A DNA stretch of 64,000 nt, from NCBI RefSeq assembly GCF_000943555.1, contig NZ_JTDV01000002.1, forward strand, positions 422,831 to 486,830, given 5' to 3'. Both the position numbers and the translations under genes were made by a program. Origin of the DNA: Neotamlana nanhaiensis. GTDB taxonomy: Bacteria; Bacteroidota; Bacteroidia; Flavobacteriales; Flavobacteriaceae. The notes beneath the pieces are model-generated. The model did not search any database. It was not told where the DNA came from and was given only the letters and a program-made list of their open reading frames with translations. Position 1 is the first letter of the stretch. The number at the start of each line of letters is the position of its first letter. Below are positions 8,947 to 17,417 of the stretch, in pieces.

Positions 8947-9990
8947 ATGAAAATTCTAATAACTGGCGGTGCAGGATTTATAGGTTCACATGTAGTTAGG
9001 TTATTTGTAAAGAAGTACCCTAATTACCAAATTTACAATCTTGATGCACTTACATACGCTGGAAATTTAGAAAATTTAAAGGATGTTGAAGACGAACCAA
9101 ATTATTCGTTCCTAAAAGCCGATATAACAGACGAGGAAACTATTAATGGACTTTTTAAAACGTATAAGTTCGATGCTGTAATTCATCTTGCGGCAGAGTC
9201 GCATGTAGATCGTTCAATTACAGATCCTTTAGCCTTTGTGAAAACAAATGTTATTGGTACGCTAAATTTGTTAAATGCTTTTAAAAATCTTTGGAATGAA
9301 AATTTTAAAGGCAAGCGCTTTTATCATATAAGTACAGATGAGGTTTATGGAACGTTAGGAGAAACTGGCTTATTTACCGAAACCACATCTTACGATCCAA
9401 ATTCCCCTTATTCAGCTTCAAAAGCAAGTTCCGATCATTTTGTTCGTGCTTATGGCGAAACTTACGGATTACCTTATGTAATTACGAATTGTTCCAATAA
9501 TTATGGGCAAAATCAGTTTCCAGAAAAGTTAATTCCCTTGTTTATTAACAACATAATTAGTAAAAAGTCGTTGCCAGTTTATGGTGATGGTAATTATACT
9601 AGAGATTGGTTGTATGTTGTTGATCATGCCTTAGCCATAGATTTGGTTTTTCGCAAAGGGAAAAATGCTGAAACGTATAATATTGGCGGGTTTAACGAAT
9701 GGAAAAATATCGATTTGGTTAAAGAATTATGTAAGCAAATGGATGCTAAATTAGGGCAGCTTGAAGGTACATCGGAGCAATTAATTACGTTTGTAAAAGA
9801 TCGCCCAGGTCACGATTTGCGTTATGCTATTGATGCTTCAAAAATTAATAAAGAATTAGGTTGGAGTCCTTCGGTAACATTTGAAGAAGGTTTAAAAATA
9901 ACCATCGACTGGTATTTATCGAATACCGAATGGTTAAAAAATGTGACTTCTGGTGCATATCAAAATTATTACGAAAAACAGTATAGTTAA
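8947..9990 (+). CDS. rfbB: dTDP-glucose 4,6-dehydratase
   Basis: Second step of dTDP-L-rhamnose synthesis: NAD-dependent conversion of dTDP-glucose to dTDP-4-keto-6-deoxyglucose in the cytoplasm. Extended short-chain dehydrogenase fold with the GGAGFIGSH nucleotide loop (residues 7-15), the family-specific STDEVYG motif (129-135, with Asp and Glu needed for dehydration) and the YSASK catalytic Tyr155/Lys159. Length 347 is usual. It opens a tight rfbBACD run with 6-base and overlapping junctions. Its keto product could also feed an amino-sugar branch through the aminotransferase further down the locus. Confidence 0.97.
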   Translation: MKILITGGAGFIGSHVVRLFVKKYPNYQIYNLDALTYAGNLENLKDVEDEPNYSFLKADITDEETINGLFKTYKFDAVIHLAAESHVDRSITDPLAFVKTNVIGTLNLLNAFKNLWNENFKGKRFYHISTDEVYGTLGETGLFTETTSYDPNSPYSASKASSDHFVRAYGETYGLPYVITNCSNNYGQNQFPEKLIPLFINNIISKKSLPVYGDGNYTRDWLYVVDHALAIDLVFRKGKNAETYNIGGFNEWKNIDLVKELCKQMDAKLGQLEGTSEQLITFVKDRPGHDLRYAIDASKINKELGWSPSVTFEEGLKITIDWYLSNTEWLKNVTSGAYQNYYEKQYS

Positions 9991-9996
9991 TCATTT

Positions 9997-10866
9997 ATGA
10001 AAGGGATAATTTTAGCAGGCGGATCGGGCACGAGATTGCATCCATTAACACTTAGTGTTAGTAAGCAACTCATGCCAGTTTACGATAAACCTATGATTTA
10101 TTATCCGCTTTCAACCTTGATATATTCGGGCATAAATGAAATTTTAATTATTTCAACGCCTAAAGATTTACCACTTTTTAAAGATTTATTAGGTGATGGT
10201 AAAAAATACGGCTGCCGTTTTGAATATGCTGTTCAGGAGGCTCCAAATGGACTTGCCGAAGCTTTTATTATTGGAGCAGATTTTATAGGAAACGATAAAG
10301 TTGCCCTTATTTTAGGTGATAATATTTTTTACGGAACAGGGTTAAGTAAATTGTTACAAGCCAATAACGATCCCGAAGGTGGGATTATTTACGCCTATCG
10401 AGTTCACGACCCAGAGCGTTATGGTGTTGTAGAGTTTAATGCTGAAGGACAAGCCGTATCTATTGAAGAAAAACCAGAAAAACCAAAATCTAATTACGCG
10501 GTTCCGGGTATATATTTTTACGATAATTCGGTAGTAGACATAGCAAGAAATATAACACCTAGTAAGCGAGGAGAACTTGAAATAACCGATATTAATAAAA
10601 CCTATTTAAAACAAGGAAATCTAAATGTAAGTGTGCTCGATAGAGGCACAGCTTGGTTAGATACTGGTACATTTCAATCACTTATGCAAGCCTCGCAATT
10701 TGTTGAGGTTATCGAGGAGCGTCAAGGTTTAAAAATTGGATCTCCAGAAGCTGCTGCGTTCGAAATGGGCTTTATAAACGAATCAGAATTTAAAGCATTG
10801 GCACAACCACTACTTAAAAGTGGTTATGGTAAAAATTTACTCGGATTACTCAAAAACAAAAAATGA
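9997..10866 (+). CDS. rfbA: Glucose-1-phosphate thymidylyltransferase
   Basis: First step of dTDP-L-rhamnose synthesis, joining dTTP and glucose-1-phosphate. The N-terminal nucleotidyltransferase signature [11 protein letters not shown] (residues 8-18) and [17 protein letters not shown] are intact; LGDNIFYG and the EEKPEKPKS region follow as in the RmlA family. Its 289 residues match RmlA. The start lies 6 bases after rfbB and the end overlaps rfbC by 4 bases, so translation is probably coupled. Confidence 0.97.
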   Translation: MKGIILAGGSGTRLHPLTLSVSKQLMPVYDKPMIYYPLSTLIYSGINEILIISTPKDLPLFKDLLGDGKKYGCRFEYAVQEAPNGLAEAFIIGADFIGNDKVALILGDNIFYGTGLSKLLQANNDPEGGIIYAYRVHDPERYGVVEFNAEGQAVSIEEKPEKPKSNYAVPGIYFYDNSVVDIARNITPSKRGELEITDINKTYLKQGNLNVSVLDRGTAWLDTGTFQSLMQASQFVEVIEERQGLKIGSPEAAAFEMGFINESEFKALAQPLLKSGYGKNLLGLLKNKK

Positions 10867-11408
10867 TTGTAACGGAAACCAAATTAAAAGGTTGTTTTAT
10901 TATAGAACCAAAGGTTTTTAATGATAGTAGAGGTTATTTTTTAGAAAGTTTTAATCAAAATACTTTTGAAAAGAAAACAGGCGTATCGGTAAACTTTGTT
11001 CAAGATAACGAATCCTTATCTACAAAAGGTGTTTTGCGAGGGTTACATTACCAAAAAGGAGACTTTGCTCAAGCTAAATTAGTTAGAGCTGTAAAAGGAA
11101 TGGTTTTAGACATAGTAGTCGATTTAAGAACAGATTCTCCAACCTACGGCGAGCATGTTTCGGTTGAATTATCAGAAGAAAATAAAAAGCAACTCTTTGT
11201 TCCGCGTGGTTTTGCACATGGATTTATTGTGTTAAGCGAAACAGCATTGTTTTCATATAAATGTGATAATTTTTATAATAAAGCATCCGAAGGAGGAATT
11301 ATATACAACGATAAAAATCTAAATATCGATTGGAAGCTAAATGCAGACGATTTTATAATTTCAGAGAAAGATTTACAACTTCCAACGCTTCAAATGGCAA
11401 AATTATGA
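10863..11408 (+). CDS. rfbC: dTDP-4-dehydrorhamnose 3,5-epimerase
   Basis: Third step of dTDP-L-rhamnose synthesis: double epimerisation of dTDP-4-keto-6-deoxyglucose. Cupin-fold protein with the catalytic His62 in VLRGLHYQ, the ESF/DSRGYF motif near residue 22, and the conserved PRGFAHGF segment. Length 181 is normal. It overlaps rfbA by 4 bases upstream and rfbD by 4 bases (ATGA) downstream, evidence of a single translational unit. Confidence 0.96.
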   Translation: MIVTETKLKGCFIIEPKVFNDSRGYFLESFNQNTFEKKTGVSVNFVQDNESLSTKGVLRGLHYQKGDFAQAKLVRAVKGMVLDIVVDLRTDSPTYGEHVSVELSEENKKQLFVPRGFAHGFIVLSETALFSYKCDNFYNKASEGGIIYNDKNLNIDWKLNADDFIISEKDLQLPTLQMAKL

Positions 11409-12256
11409 GAAAAATTTTGGTTACTGGAGGTAATGGACAGTTAGCACAATGTTTAAAGGTATTAGCCAATAGTTTTGAAGGGTATCAATTTTCGTTTTAT
11501 TCTAAAGATGATTTCGATATTACCAATGCAATTCAAGTTGATGCTGTTTTTCAAGCCGAAAATTATTCATTTTGTATAAACTGCGCTGCTTTTACAAATG
11601 TTGATGCTAGTGAAACCAATAAAGCTTCAGCCGAAGCAATAAATTATCAAGCCGTTTATAATTTGGCACATGCATGTAACAAACATAGTGTAAAGTTAAT
11701 TCATGTTTCAACCGATTTTGTTTTCGATGGCACTCAGTCAACACCTTATAGGGAAACAGATAAAACCAATCCTTTAGGCGTTTACGGCAACACCAAATTA
11801 TTAGGCGAACAAGCTATACAAAACACATACGAAGCCTATTATATTGTGCGAACCTCTTGGTTGTATTCCGAGTTTGGCAATAATTTTTTAAAAACCATGT
11901 TGCGCTTATCCGAAACAAGGCCAGAACTAGGTGTGGTTTTCGATCAGGTAGGTACACCTACCTATGCAAAAGACTTGGCGGCTTTAATTATTGCTATAAT
12001 TCAAAAAGATAATGATGCTTTTGGAGTATATCATTACAGTAACGAAGGTGTTGCGAGCTGGTACGATTTCGCAACGGAAATTTTCAACTTAAAAAATTTA
12101 AAAACAAAAGTATTACCCATTCGCTCTGAGCAATACCCAACACCTGCAACACGACCAAGTTACAGTGTTTTTGATAAGCAAAAAGTAAAACATATCTTTA
12201 GCATTTCTATTCCGCATTGGAGATCGAGTTTAGAAAACTGCTTACAAAATGTGTAA
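11405..12256 (+). CDS. rfbD: dTDP-4-dehydrorhamnose reductase
   Basis: Last step of dTDP-L-rhamnose synthesis, NAD(P)H-dependent reduction of the 4-keto group. Start at 11405 is chosen because [15 protein letters not shown] places the nucleotide-binding GGNGQLA loop at residues 8-14 as in RmlD; an in-frame start 75 bases upstream would only translate the end of rfbC in another frame. Other marks: VSTDFVFDG, YGNTKLLGE with the catalytic Tyr/Lys pair, and VRTSWLYSEFGNNF. About 283 residues, as expected. Confidence 0.95.
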   Translation: MRKILVTGGNGQLAQCLKVLANSFEGYQFSFYSKDDFDITNAIQVDAVFQAENYSFCINCAAFTNVDASETNKASAEAINYQAVYNLAHACNKHSVKLIHVSTDFVFDGTQSTPYRETDKTNPLGVYGNTKLLGEQAIQNTYEAYYIVRTSWLYSEFGNNFLKTMLRLSETRPELGVVFDQVGTPTYAKDLAALIIAIIQKDNDAFGVYHYSNEGVASWYDFATEIFNLKNLKTKVLPIRSEQYPTPATRPSYSVFDKQKVKHIFSISIPHWRSSLENCLQNV

Positions 12257-12259
12257 ATT

Positions 12260-13528
12260 ATGAGTTATAGCATAGCAATAATAGGTTTAGGATATGTAGG
12301 ATTACCACTAGCCGTAGAATTTGCTAAAAAATATAAGGTTGTTGGTTTCGATATTAGTGAAAACCGAATAAACGCACTAAAAAATGCTAACGATAGCACC
12401 TTGGAAGTTGAAGAAAGTAATTTAAAAGAGGTTTTAAGTGATAATGAAAACGGGTTAATATTAACTACAAATCCAGATCATATAAAAGATTGCAATATTT
12501 ACATTGTAACCGTACCAACACCTGTTGATAAAAATAATAAGCCCGATTTTACACCGTTATTAAAGTCTTCTAAAGTGGTAGGAAGCGTTTTAAGACAGAA
12601 CGATATTGTAATTTACGAATCTACGGTATATCCTGGTGCAACCGAAGAAGTTTGTGTGCCAGTTTTAGAAGAAGAAAGTAAATTAACCTTTAACAAAGGT
12701 TTTTTCTGTGGCTATTCGCCCGAACGTATAAATCCGGGAGATAAAACACGAACTGTTACCAAAATTACTAAGGTAACTTCTGGATCTACGCCCGAAATTG
12801 GTAAAACAGTTGATGCACTTTATAAGTCTATTATAGAAGCTGGAACACATTTAGCCCCGAGCATAAAGGTTGCTGAAGCAGCCAAGGTTATTGAAAATGC
12901 GCAACGTGATATAAACATTGCCTTTGTAAACGAACTGGCTAAAATATTTAACCTTTTAAATATTGATACACATGATGTATTAGAAGCTGCGGCTACAAAA
13001 TGGAATTTTTTACATTATAAACCAGGTTTAGTTGGTGGCCATTGCATTGGTGTCGACCCGTTTTATTTGGCGCAAAAAGCTCTAGAGGTAGGTTATCATC
13101 CCGAAATAATTTTGGCTGGACGCCGATTAAACGATAGTATGGGCGAGTTTGTTGCTACCGAAGTATTAAAGCTTGCCGTAAAAAATAATATTGAAATTAA
13201 TACAGCTAAAGTGCTTATGTTGGGTATCACATTTAAAGAGAATTGCCCCGATATAAGAAACACAAAAGCAATTGATGTATATCGTGCTTTAAACGATTTT
13301 AATATGAATGTAGATGTTTACGACCCAAGAGCATCATTCGAAGAAGTTAAGGCCGAATACGGCATCGAATTAATTAAAAGCATCAATAAAACATACAATA
13401 TTATTGTACATTGTGTATCTCATAGTGATTTTGAAACCTTGAATTTTTCAGAAATTAGAAGTAAAAACTCGGTGTTTTACGATGTTAAAGGTACTTTAGA
13501 TGTTAATGTAATTGACAAACGACTTTAA
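12260..13528 (+). CDS. tviB: UDP-N-acetylglucosamine/galactosamine 6-dehydrogenase (TviB/WbpO type)
   Basis: NAD-dependent nucleotide-sugar dehydrogenase that oxidises C6 to a uronate. Residues 9-20 hold the GLGYVGLPLAVE dinucleotide loop; the catalytic Cys262 lies in VGGHCIGVDPFYL, and ITFKENCPDIRNTK marks the C-terminal domain. The CPDIRN and VGGHCIGVDPFYL variants are typical of the UDP-GlcNAc C6 dehydrogenases VipA/TviB rather than UDP-glucose dehydrogenase. Its pairing with the TviC-like gene 12 bases downstream supports synthesis of UDP-GalNAc-uronate, an acidic building block as in Vi antigen. Exact substrate is inferred. Confidence 0.85.
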   Translation: MSYSIAIIGLGYVGLPLAVEFAKKYKVVGFDISENRINALKNANDSTLEVEESNLKEVLSDNENGLILTTNPDHIKDCNIYIVTVPTPVDKNNKPDFTPLLKSSKVVGSVLRQNDIVIYESTVYPGATEEVCVPVLEEESKLTFNKGFFCGYSPERINPGDKTRTVTKITKVTSGSTPEIGKTVDALYKSIIEAGTHLAPSIKVAEAAKVIENAQRDINIAFVNELAKIFNLLNIDTHDVLEAAATKWNFLHYKPGLVGGHCIGVDPFYLAQKALEVGYHPEIILAGRRLNDSMGEFVATEVLKLAVKNNIEINTAKVLMLGITFKENCPDIRNTKAIDVYRALNDFNMNVDVYDPRASFEEVKAEYGIELIKSINKTYNIIVHCVSHSDFETLNFSEIRSKNSVFYDVKGTLDVNVIDKRL

Positions 13529-13540
13529 GCGGCTTTAAGA

Positions 13541-14524
13541 ATGTACGAAAACAAATATCACGAACAAGAATTAAGTCAATATACGTTTTTAGTAACTGGT
13601 GGTGCCGGATTTATTGGTTCTAACCTCGTAGAGTATTTGTTAAAATATAATGCAAAAAAGGTAGTAATTCTCGATAATCTTGAAACAGGGTTACTATCAA
13701 ATATCGAAAACTTCATAAAACAAGATAACTGTAGTTTTATTGAAGGCGATATACGTGATTTAGAAACCTGTCAAAACGCTGTAAATGGAGTCGATTTTAT
13801 TCTGCATCAGGCAGCATTAGGTTCGGTACCGCGTTCCATAAAAAATCCTATAAAAACTAACGAAGTAAATGTTACTGGTTTTTTAAATATGTTAATGGCG
13901 GCTATTTCATCATCGTCTTTATTAAAAATGGTATATGCTGCGTCTTCTAGTACGTATGGCGATCATCCAGGTTTGCCAAAAGTAGAAGATAAAATTGGGA
14001 ATCCGTTGTCGCCTTACGCGGTCACTAAGTATGTTAACGAACTTTATGCTGATGTGTTTAACAAAACTTACGATTTGCAAATTGCAGGCTTAAGGTATTT
14101 TAATGTTTTTGGTCCAAAACAACAACCAAATGGGGCATATGCGGCAGTTATTCCCTTGTTTTTTAAAGGCGCTTTAAACAACACGGCTGTAAAAATAAAT
14201 GGAGATGGCGAGCAAACCAGAGATTTTACGTATATTGAAAATGTTGTTCAAGCTAATATAAAAGCATTATTTTCAGAAGAAGAAACGCATGAGGTTTACA
14301 ATGTAGCATATGGCGAAAGAATAAGCATAAACAACCTATGGGAAACGATTAAAGAATTAACCAATTCTACTATTAACCCAGAATATGGACCAACCAGAGT
14401 GGGCGATGTAAAAAACTCACTTGCAAACATAAATAAGGCAGAAAAAGACATAAACTACAAACCCCAGTTTAATTTACAAACAGGGTTGAAACAATCTTTA
14501 AAATGGTATTTAGCAAACAAATAA
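13541..14524 (+). CDS. tviC: UDP-N-acetylglucosamine 4-epimerase-like SDR (TviC/WbpP type)
   Basis: Extended short-chain dehydrogenase that probably interconverts gluco and galacto forms of UDP-HexNAc or its uronate. It shows GGAGFIGSN (residues 20-28) after a roughly 14-residue N-terminal extension (ELSQYTFLVTGG) characteristic of the WbpP/VipB branch, AASSSTYGDHPGLPK, and the catalytic pair Tyr159/Lys163 in SPYAVTKYV; RYFNVFGPKQQPNGAYAAVIP is also typical. With the upstream dehydrogenase it forms a two-gene pathway to UDP-GalNAc-uronate. The next gene has its own promoter, so this ends the first transcriptional block. Confidence 0.87.
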   Translation: MYENKYHEQELSQYTFLVTGGAGFIGSNLVEYLLKYNAKKVVILDNLETGLLSNIENFIKQDNCSFIEGDIRDLETCQNAVNGVDFILHQAALGSVPRSIKNPIKTNEVNVTGFLNMLMAAISSSSLLKMVYAASSSTYGDHPGLPKVEDKIGNPLSPYAVTKYVNELYADVFNKTYDLQIAGLRYFNVFGPKQQPNGAYAAVIPLFFKGALNNTAVKINGDGEQTRDFTYIENVVQANIKALFSEEETHEVYNVAYGERISINNLWETIKELTNSTINPEYGPTRVGDVKNSLANINKAEKDINYKPQFNLQTGLKQSLKWYLANK

Positions 14525-14536
14525 AATTATAAAACG

Positions 14537-14566
14537 TTGTTAAAGTTACTAATTATGTTATTTTTG
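14537..14566 (+). promoter_or_regulatory. Bacteroidota-type promoter for the sulfation genes
   Basis: TTG (14537-14539), a 19-base spacer and TATTTTTG (14559-14566) match the Bacteroidota sigma-A consensus TTG-N19-TAnnTTTG closely. It sits 66 bases upstream of cysQ, in the only sizeable gap of this part of the locus, so the cysQ-to-cysN block may be transcribed separately from the rfb genes. Confidence 0.7.
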
Positions 14567-14631
14567 CAGAGATTAATTCCTATGAAATTAGTAGGAATAA
14601 AAATTACTAAATAAAAGAACATTTTTCTAAC

Positions 14632-15435
14632 ATGTTAAAAAACCTACTCCTTGCTATTGAATCTTCCCTAAAAGCAGGTGAAGAAATCTTAAAAATTTAT
14701 AATAAAGATTTTAATATAGAATTCAAAGATGATAAGTCACCTTTAACGGAAGCCGATTTAGTTTCAAACGAAATAATAGTTAAAAAGCTTAAGGAAACTA
14801 ACATTCCAATAATTAGCGAAGAAAATAAAACAATTGATTTTGAAACCAGAAAAACTTGGTCGCAATGTTGGATTGTCGATCCTATTGATGGCACTAAAGA
14901 ATTCATAAAAAAGAATGGTGAGTTTACCGTAAATATAGCTTTGGTTGAAAATGGAAAAACAAAACTAGGTGTTATTTATGTACCCGTTACTAAAGAGCTT
15001 TATTACACTAATGAAGACCAAACTAAAGCATACAAAACTATAATTTCGACTCAAGATTTACCTGTAGAACCCTTGCTTTTTAAAGCTGAAGATGAAATAA
15101 ATAAAGCCGAACAAAATGCTTCAAATATTAAAGTAGTTGGTAGTCGCTCCCATATGAACGATGATACTCTAGATTTTGTTGAAAGCTTAAAAACTGAAGG
15201 ACAATCTGTTGAAATTGTATCAAAGGGCAGCTCTTTAAAATTCTGTTTGGTAGCAGAAGGAAAAGCACATGTGTATCCAAGATTTGCGCCAACCATGGAG
15301 TGGGACACTGCCGCAGGACAAGCGATTTGCGAAGCTGTTGGATTAACAGTGATAGACCAAACAACTAAACAGCCAATGACTTACAACAGAGAAAATTTAT
15401 TAAATAACTATTTTTTAGTTACAAATAATGGCTAA
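14632..15435 (+). CDS. cysQ: 3'(2'),5'-bisphosphate nucleotidase
   Basis: Hydrolyses 3'-phosphoadenosine 5'-phosphate (PAP), the inhibitory by-product of sulfotransferases, to AMP and phosphate. Lithium-sensitive phosphatase family: metal ligands in ISEEN (residues 61-65) and the DPIDGTKEF signature (83-91), plus WDTAAGQAI near the C-terminus with the third metal Asp. Length 267 agrees with CysQ. The end overlaps the DUF2061 gene by 8 bases. Grouping with PAPS-forming genes and a sulfotransferase supports a role in recycling for polysaccharide sulfation. Confidence 0.93.
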   Translation: MLKNLLLAIESSLKAGEEILKIYNKDFNIEFKDDKSPLTEADLVSNEIIVKKLKETNIPIISEENKTIDFETRKTWSQCWIVDPIDGTKEFIKKNGEFTVNIALVENGKTKLGVIYVPVTKELYYTNEDQTKAYKTIISTQDLPVEPLLFKAEDEINKAEQNASNIKVVGSRSHMNDDTLDFVESLKTEGQSVEIVSKGSSLKFCLVAEGKAHVYPRFAPTMEWDTAAGQAICEAVGLTVIDQTTKQPMTYNRENLLNNYFLVTNNG

Positions 15436-15886
15436 AAGTGTTTATAAAAGACATATAGCAAAGGCAATTACATGGCGTTTAGTAGGCACTATTGATACCA
15501 TTGTACTTTCTTGGATTATTTCTGGTAATCCACTTACGGGTTTAAAAATAGGAGCTTTTGAGGTGGTAACTAAAATGATTTTGTATTACTGCCACGAACA
15601 AGTTTGGTTTAAAATTAAAATTGAAGAAAGCAAAAAACGCCATCTTATTAAAACGGTTACGTGGCGATTAATTGGTACAATCGATACCATGATTTTAGCT
15701 TGGATAATATCAGGAAACCCTTTAACAGGCTTAAGTATTGGGCTTGCCGAAGTTTTAACTAAAATGGGCTTATATTATTTACACGAGCGTGCATGGTACA
15801 AAATTGATTTTGGATTAGATAAACGAAGACGATTAAAACGATGGAAAAAAACATCAAAAAACACGAGTATAAAATCGGGAAATTAG
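15428..15886 (+). CDS. Tandem DUF2061 small membrane protein
   Basis: A 152-residue protein made of two copies of the DUF2061 module. Each copy contains a HIAKAITWRLVGTIDT / HLIKTVTWRLIGTIDT core followed by WIISGNPLTGL and a VxTKMxLYYxHE segment ending in a Trp. Each module looks like two short membrane helices, so about four in all, with a basic C-terminal tail (KRRRLKRWKK). Molecular function is unknown. The gene overlaps cysQ by 8 bases and cysC by 46 bases, placing it firmly inside the PAPS operon; a role tied to sulfate or PAPS handling at the membrane is inference from context alone. Confidence 0.88.
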   Translation: MAKSVYKRHIAKAITWRLVGTIDTIVLSWIISGNPLTGLKIGAFEVVTKMILYYCHEQVWFKIKIEESKKRHLIKTVTWRLIGTIDTMILAWIISGNPLTGLSIGLAEVLTKMGLYYLHERAWYKIDFGLDKRRRLKRWKKTSKNTSIKSGN

Positions 15887-16437
15887 AGCGCCAACTGTTA
15901 AAAAAGCATAATTCTTTTTTAATATTTTTTACTGGATTATCAGGTTCGGGAAAGTCTACAATTGCAAATGCTCTTGAAGAAAAACTAAATAAACTAAGTG
16001 TACACACTTACACGCTCGATGGTGATAATATGCGTTTTGGATTAAATAAAGATTTAAGTTTTACACCCGAAGATCGTACCGAAAACATAAGACGTATAGG
16101 TGAAACAGCTAAGTTATTTATCGATGCAGGAGTTGTAACCTTAGCTGCATTTGTAGCACCGTACGAAAAAGACAGAAAAAACATAGAAGATACCGTAAAA
16201 TCTGATAACTTTGTTGAGGTTTTTGTAAACACAAGTTTAGAAGAATGCGAACGAAGAGACGTAAAAGGCTTATATAAGAAGGCGAGAGCGGGAGAAATTA
16301 AGAATATGACGGGTATTTCTGCCCCTTACGAAGCGCCGCAAAATCCAACAGTTGAGGTGTCGCATTTAAATACAATAGAAGAATCGGTTGAAATTATTTT
16401 TCAAGCCATTAAAAATAAATTAGAAATTAAAGAGTAA
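15841..16437 (+). CDS. cysC: Adenylylsulfate kinase
   Basis: Phosphorylates adenosine 5'-phosphosulfate (APS) to PAPS, the sulfate donor. P-loop GLSGSGKST at residues 32-40, the LDGDNMRFGLN APS-binding stretch, RTENIRRIGE and FVAPYEKDR are all diagnostic. The start is retained although it overlaps the DUF2061 gene by 46 bases, because about 30 residues before the P-loop is normal for CysC and no later Met gives a full domain. The last base is the first base of the cysD start codon, indicating coupled translation. Confidence 0.96.
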   Translation: MEKNIKKHEYKIGKLERQLLKKHNSFLIFFTGLSGSGKSTIANALEEKLNKLSVHTYTLDGDNMRFGLNKDLSFTPEDRTENIRRIGETAKLFIDAGVVTLAAFVAPYEKDRKNIEDTVKSDNFVEVFVNTSLEECERRDVKGLYKKARAGEIKNMTGISAPYEAPQNPTVEVSHLNTIEESVEIIFQAIKNKLEIKE

Positions 16438-17342
16438 TGAGTAAATATTATTTAAACTATTTAGACGAATTAGAATCTGAAGCGATTTTCGTTTTAAGAG
16501 AAGTTTGGGCACAGTTTCAAAACCCAGTAATATTATTTTCAGGAGGAAAGGATTCAATTGTAGTAACGCATTTAGCAAAAAAGGCGTTTTATCCTTCTAA
16601 AATACCATTTTCTTTAATGCATGTCGACACGGGACATAACTTTCCTGAAACGATTCAGTTTAGAGATGATTTAATAAAAGAATTAGGTGCGAACTTAATT
16701 GTAGGTTCGGTACAAGAATCAATTGATGAAGGGCGTGTAGCTGAAGAAAAAGGAAAAAACGCAACCCGTAACGCTTTACAAATCACGACACTTCTTGATG
16801 CTATTGAAGCCAATAAAGTAGATTGTGCAATAGGCGGTGGCCGTCGCGATGAAGAAAAGGCAAGAGCCAAAGAACGTTTCTTTTCGCACCGTGACGATTT
16901 TGGGCAATGGGATCCAAAAAACCAACGTCCAGAATTATGGAACATCTTTAACGGTAAATATTTCGAAGGTGAGCACTTTAGAGCTTTTCCAATTAGTAAC
17001 TGGACCGAAATGGATGTTTGGAACTACATAAAGCGTGAAAACCTTGCCATTCCATCGTTATATTTTGCTCACGAACGTGAAGTGGTTTGGAGACAAAATT
17101 CATGGATACCAAACTCTGAGTTTTTAGTTTTAGAAGATCATGAAGAGGTCGTAACCAAAAAAATAAGATTTAGGACTTTAGGTGATATTACGATTACTGG
17201 TGGTATAGAATCTGATGCCGATACGTTAGAAAAAATTGCAGATGAGGTTTCAACTATGCGTCAAACCGAACGCGGAAACCGTAGTGACGATAAACGCTCA
17301 GAATCGGCTATGGAAGACCGCAAACGTCAAGGGTATTTTTAA
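16437..17342 (+). CDS. cysD: Sulfate adenylyltransferase subunit 2
   Basis: Catalytic ATP-pyrophosphatase subunit of ATP sulfurylase, making APS from sulfate and ATP in complex with the GTPase CysN. The PP-loop FSGGKDS lies at residues 34-40; RRDEEKARAKER, NWTEMDVW and the C-terminal GYF end are conserved in CysD. Length 301 matches. It is followed by a 75-base gap with a dispersed repeat before cysN, unlike the otherwise overlapping junctions upstream. Confidence 0.97.
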   Translation: MSKYYLNYLDELESEAIFVLREVWAQFQNPVILFSGGKDSIVVTHLAKKAFYPSKIPFSLMHVDTGHNFPETIQFRDDLIKELGANLIVGSVQESIDEGRVAEEKGKNATRNALQITTLLDAIEANKVDCAIGGGRRDEEKARAKERFFSHRDDFGQWDPKNQRPELWNIFNGKYFEGEHFRAFPISNWTEMDVWNYIKRENLAIPSLYFAHEREVVWRQNSWIPNSEFLVLEDHEEVVTKKIRFRTLGDITITGGIESDADTLEKIADEVSTMRQTERGNRSDDKRSESAMEDRKRQGYF

Positions 17343-17366
17343 AAAATTATAAATAAAAATTGAAAG

Positions 17367-17395
17367 TGTCACCTTGAGCGCAGTCGAAAGGTCAT
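17367..17395. repeat. Short dispersed intergenic repeat
   Basis: The GTCACCTTGAGCGCAGTCGAAAGG-like motif between cysD and cysN belongs to a class of short repeats scattered through flavobacterial genomes (recognised from general knowledge). A diverged relative is at 63467-63500. It is non-coding, and no transposase is nearby. Confidence 0.55.
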
Positions 17396-17417
17396 TTTAA
17401 AAAATAAGCGAATAAAC

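Noticed and set aside
11330-11404. Upstream start for rfbD within rfbC
   Set aside because: It adds 25 residues from an overlapping frame; the ATGA overlap start puts the nucleotide-binding loop in its usual place.
15841-15886. 46-base overlap between DUF2061 and cysC considered as a frameshift or wrong start
   Set aside because: Both proteins are full length with conserved ends in their own frames, and no later Met gives a complete CysC N-terminus.
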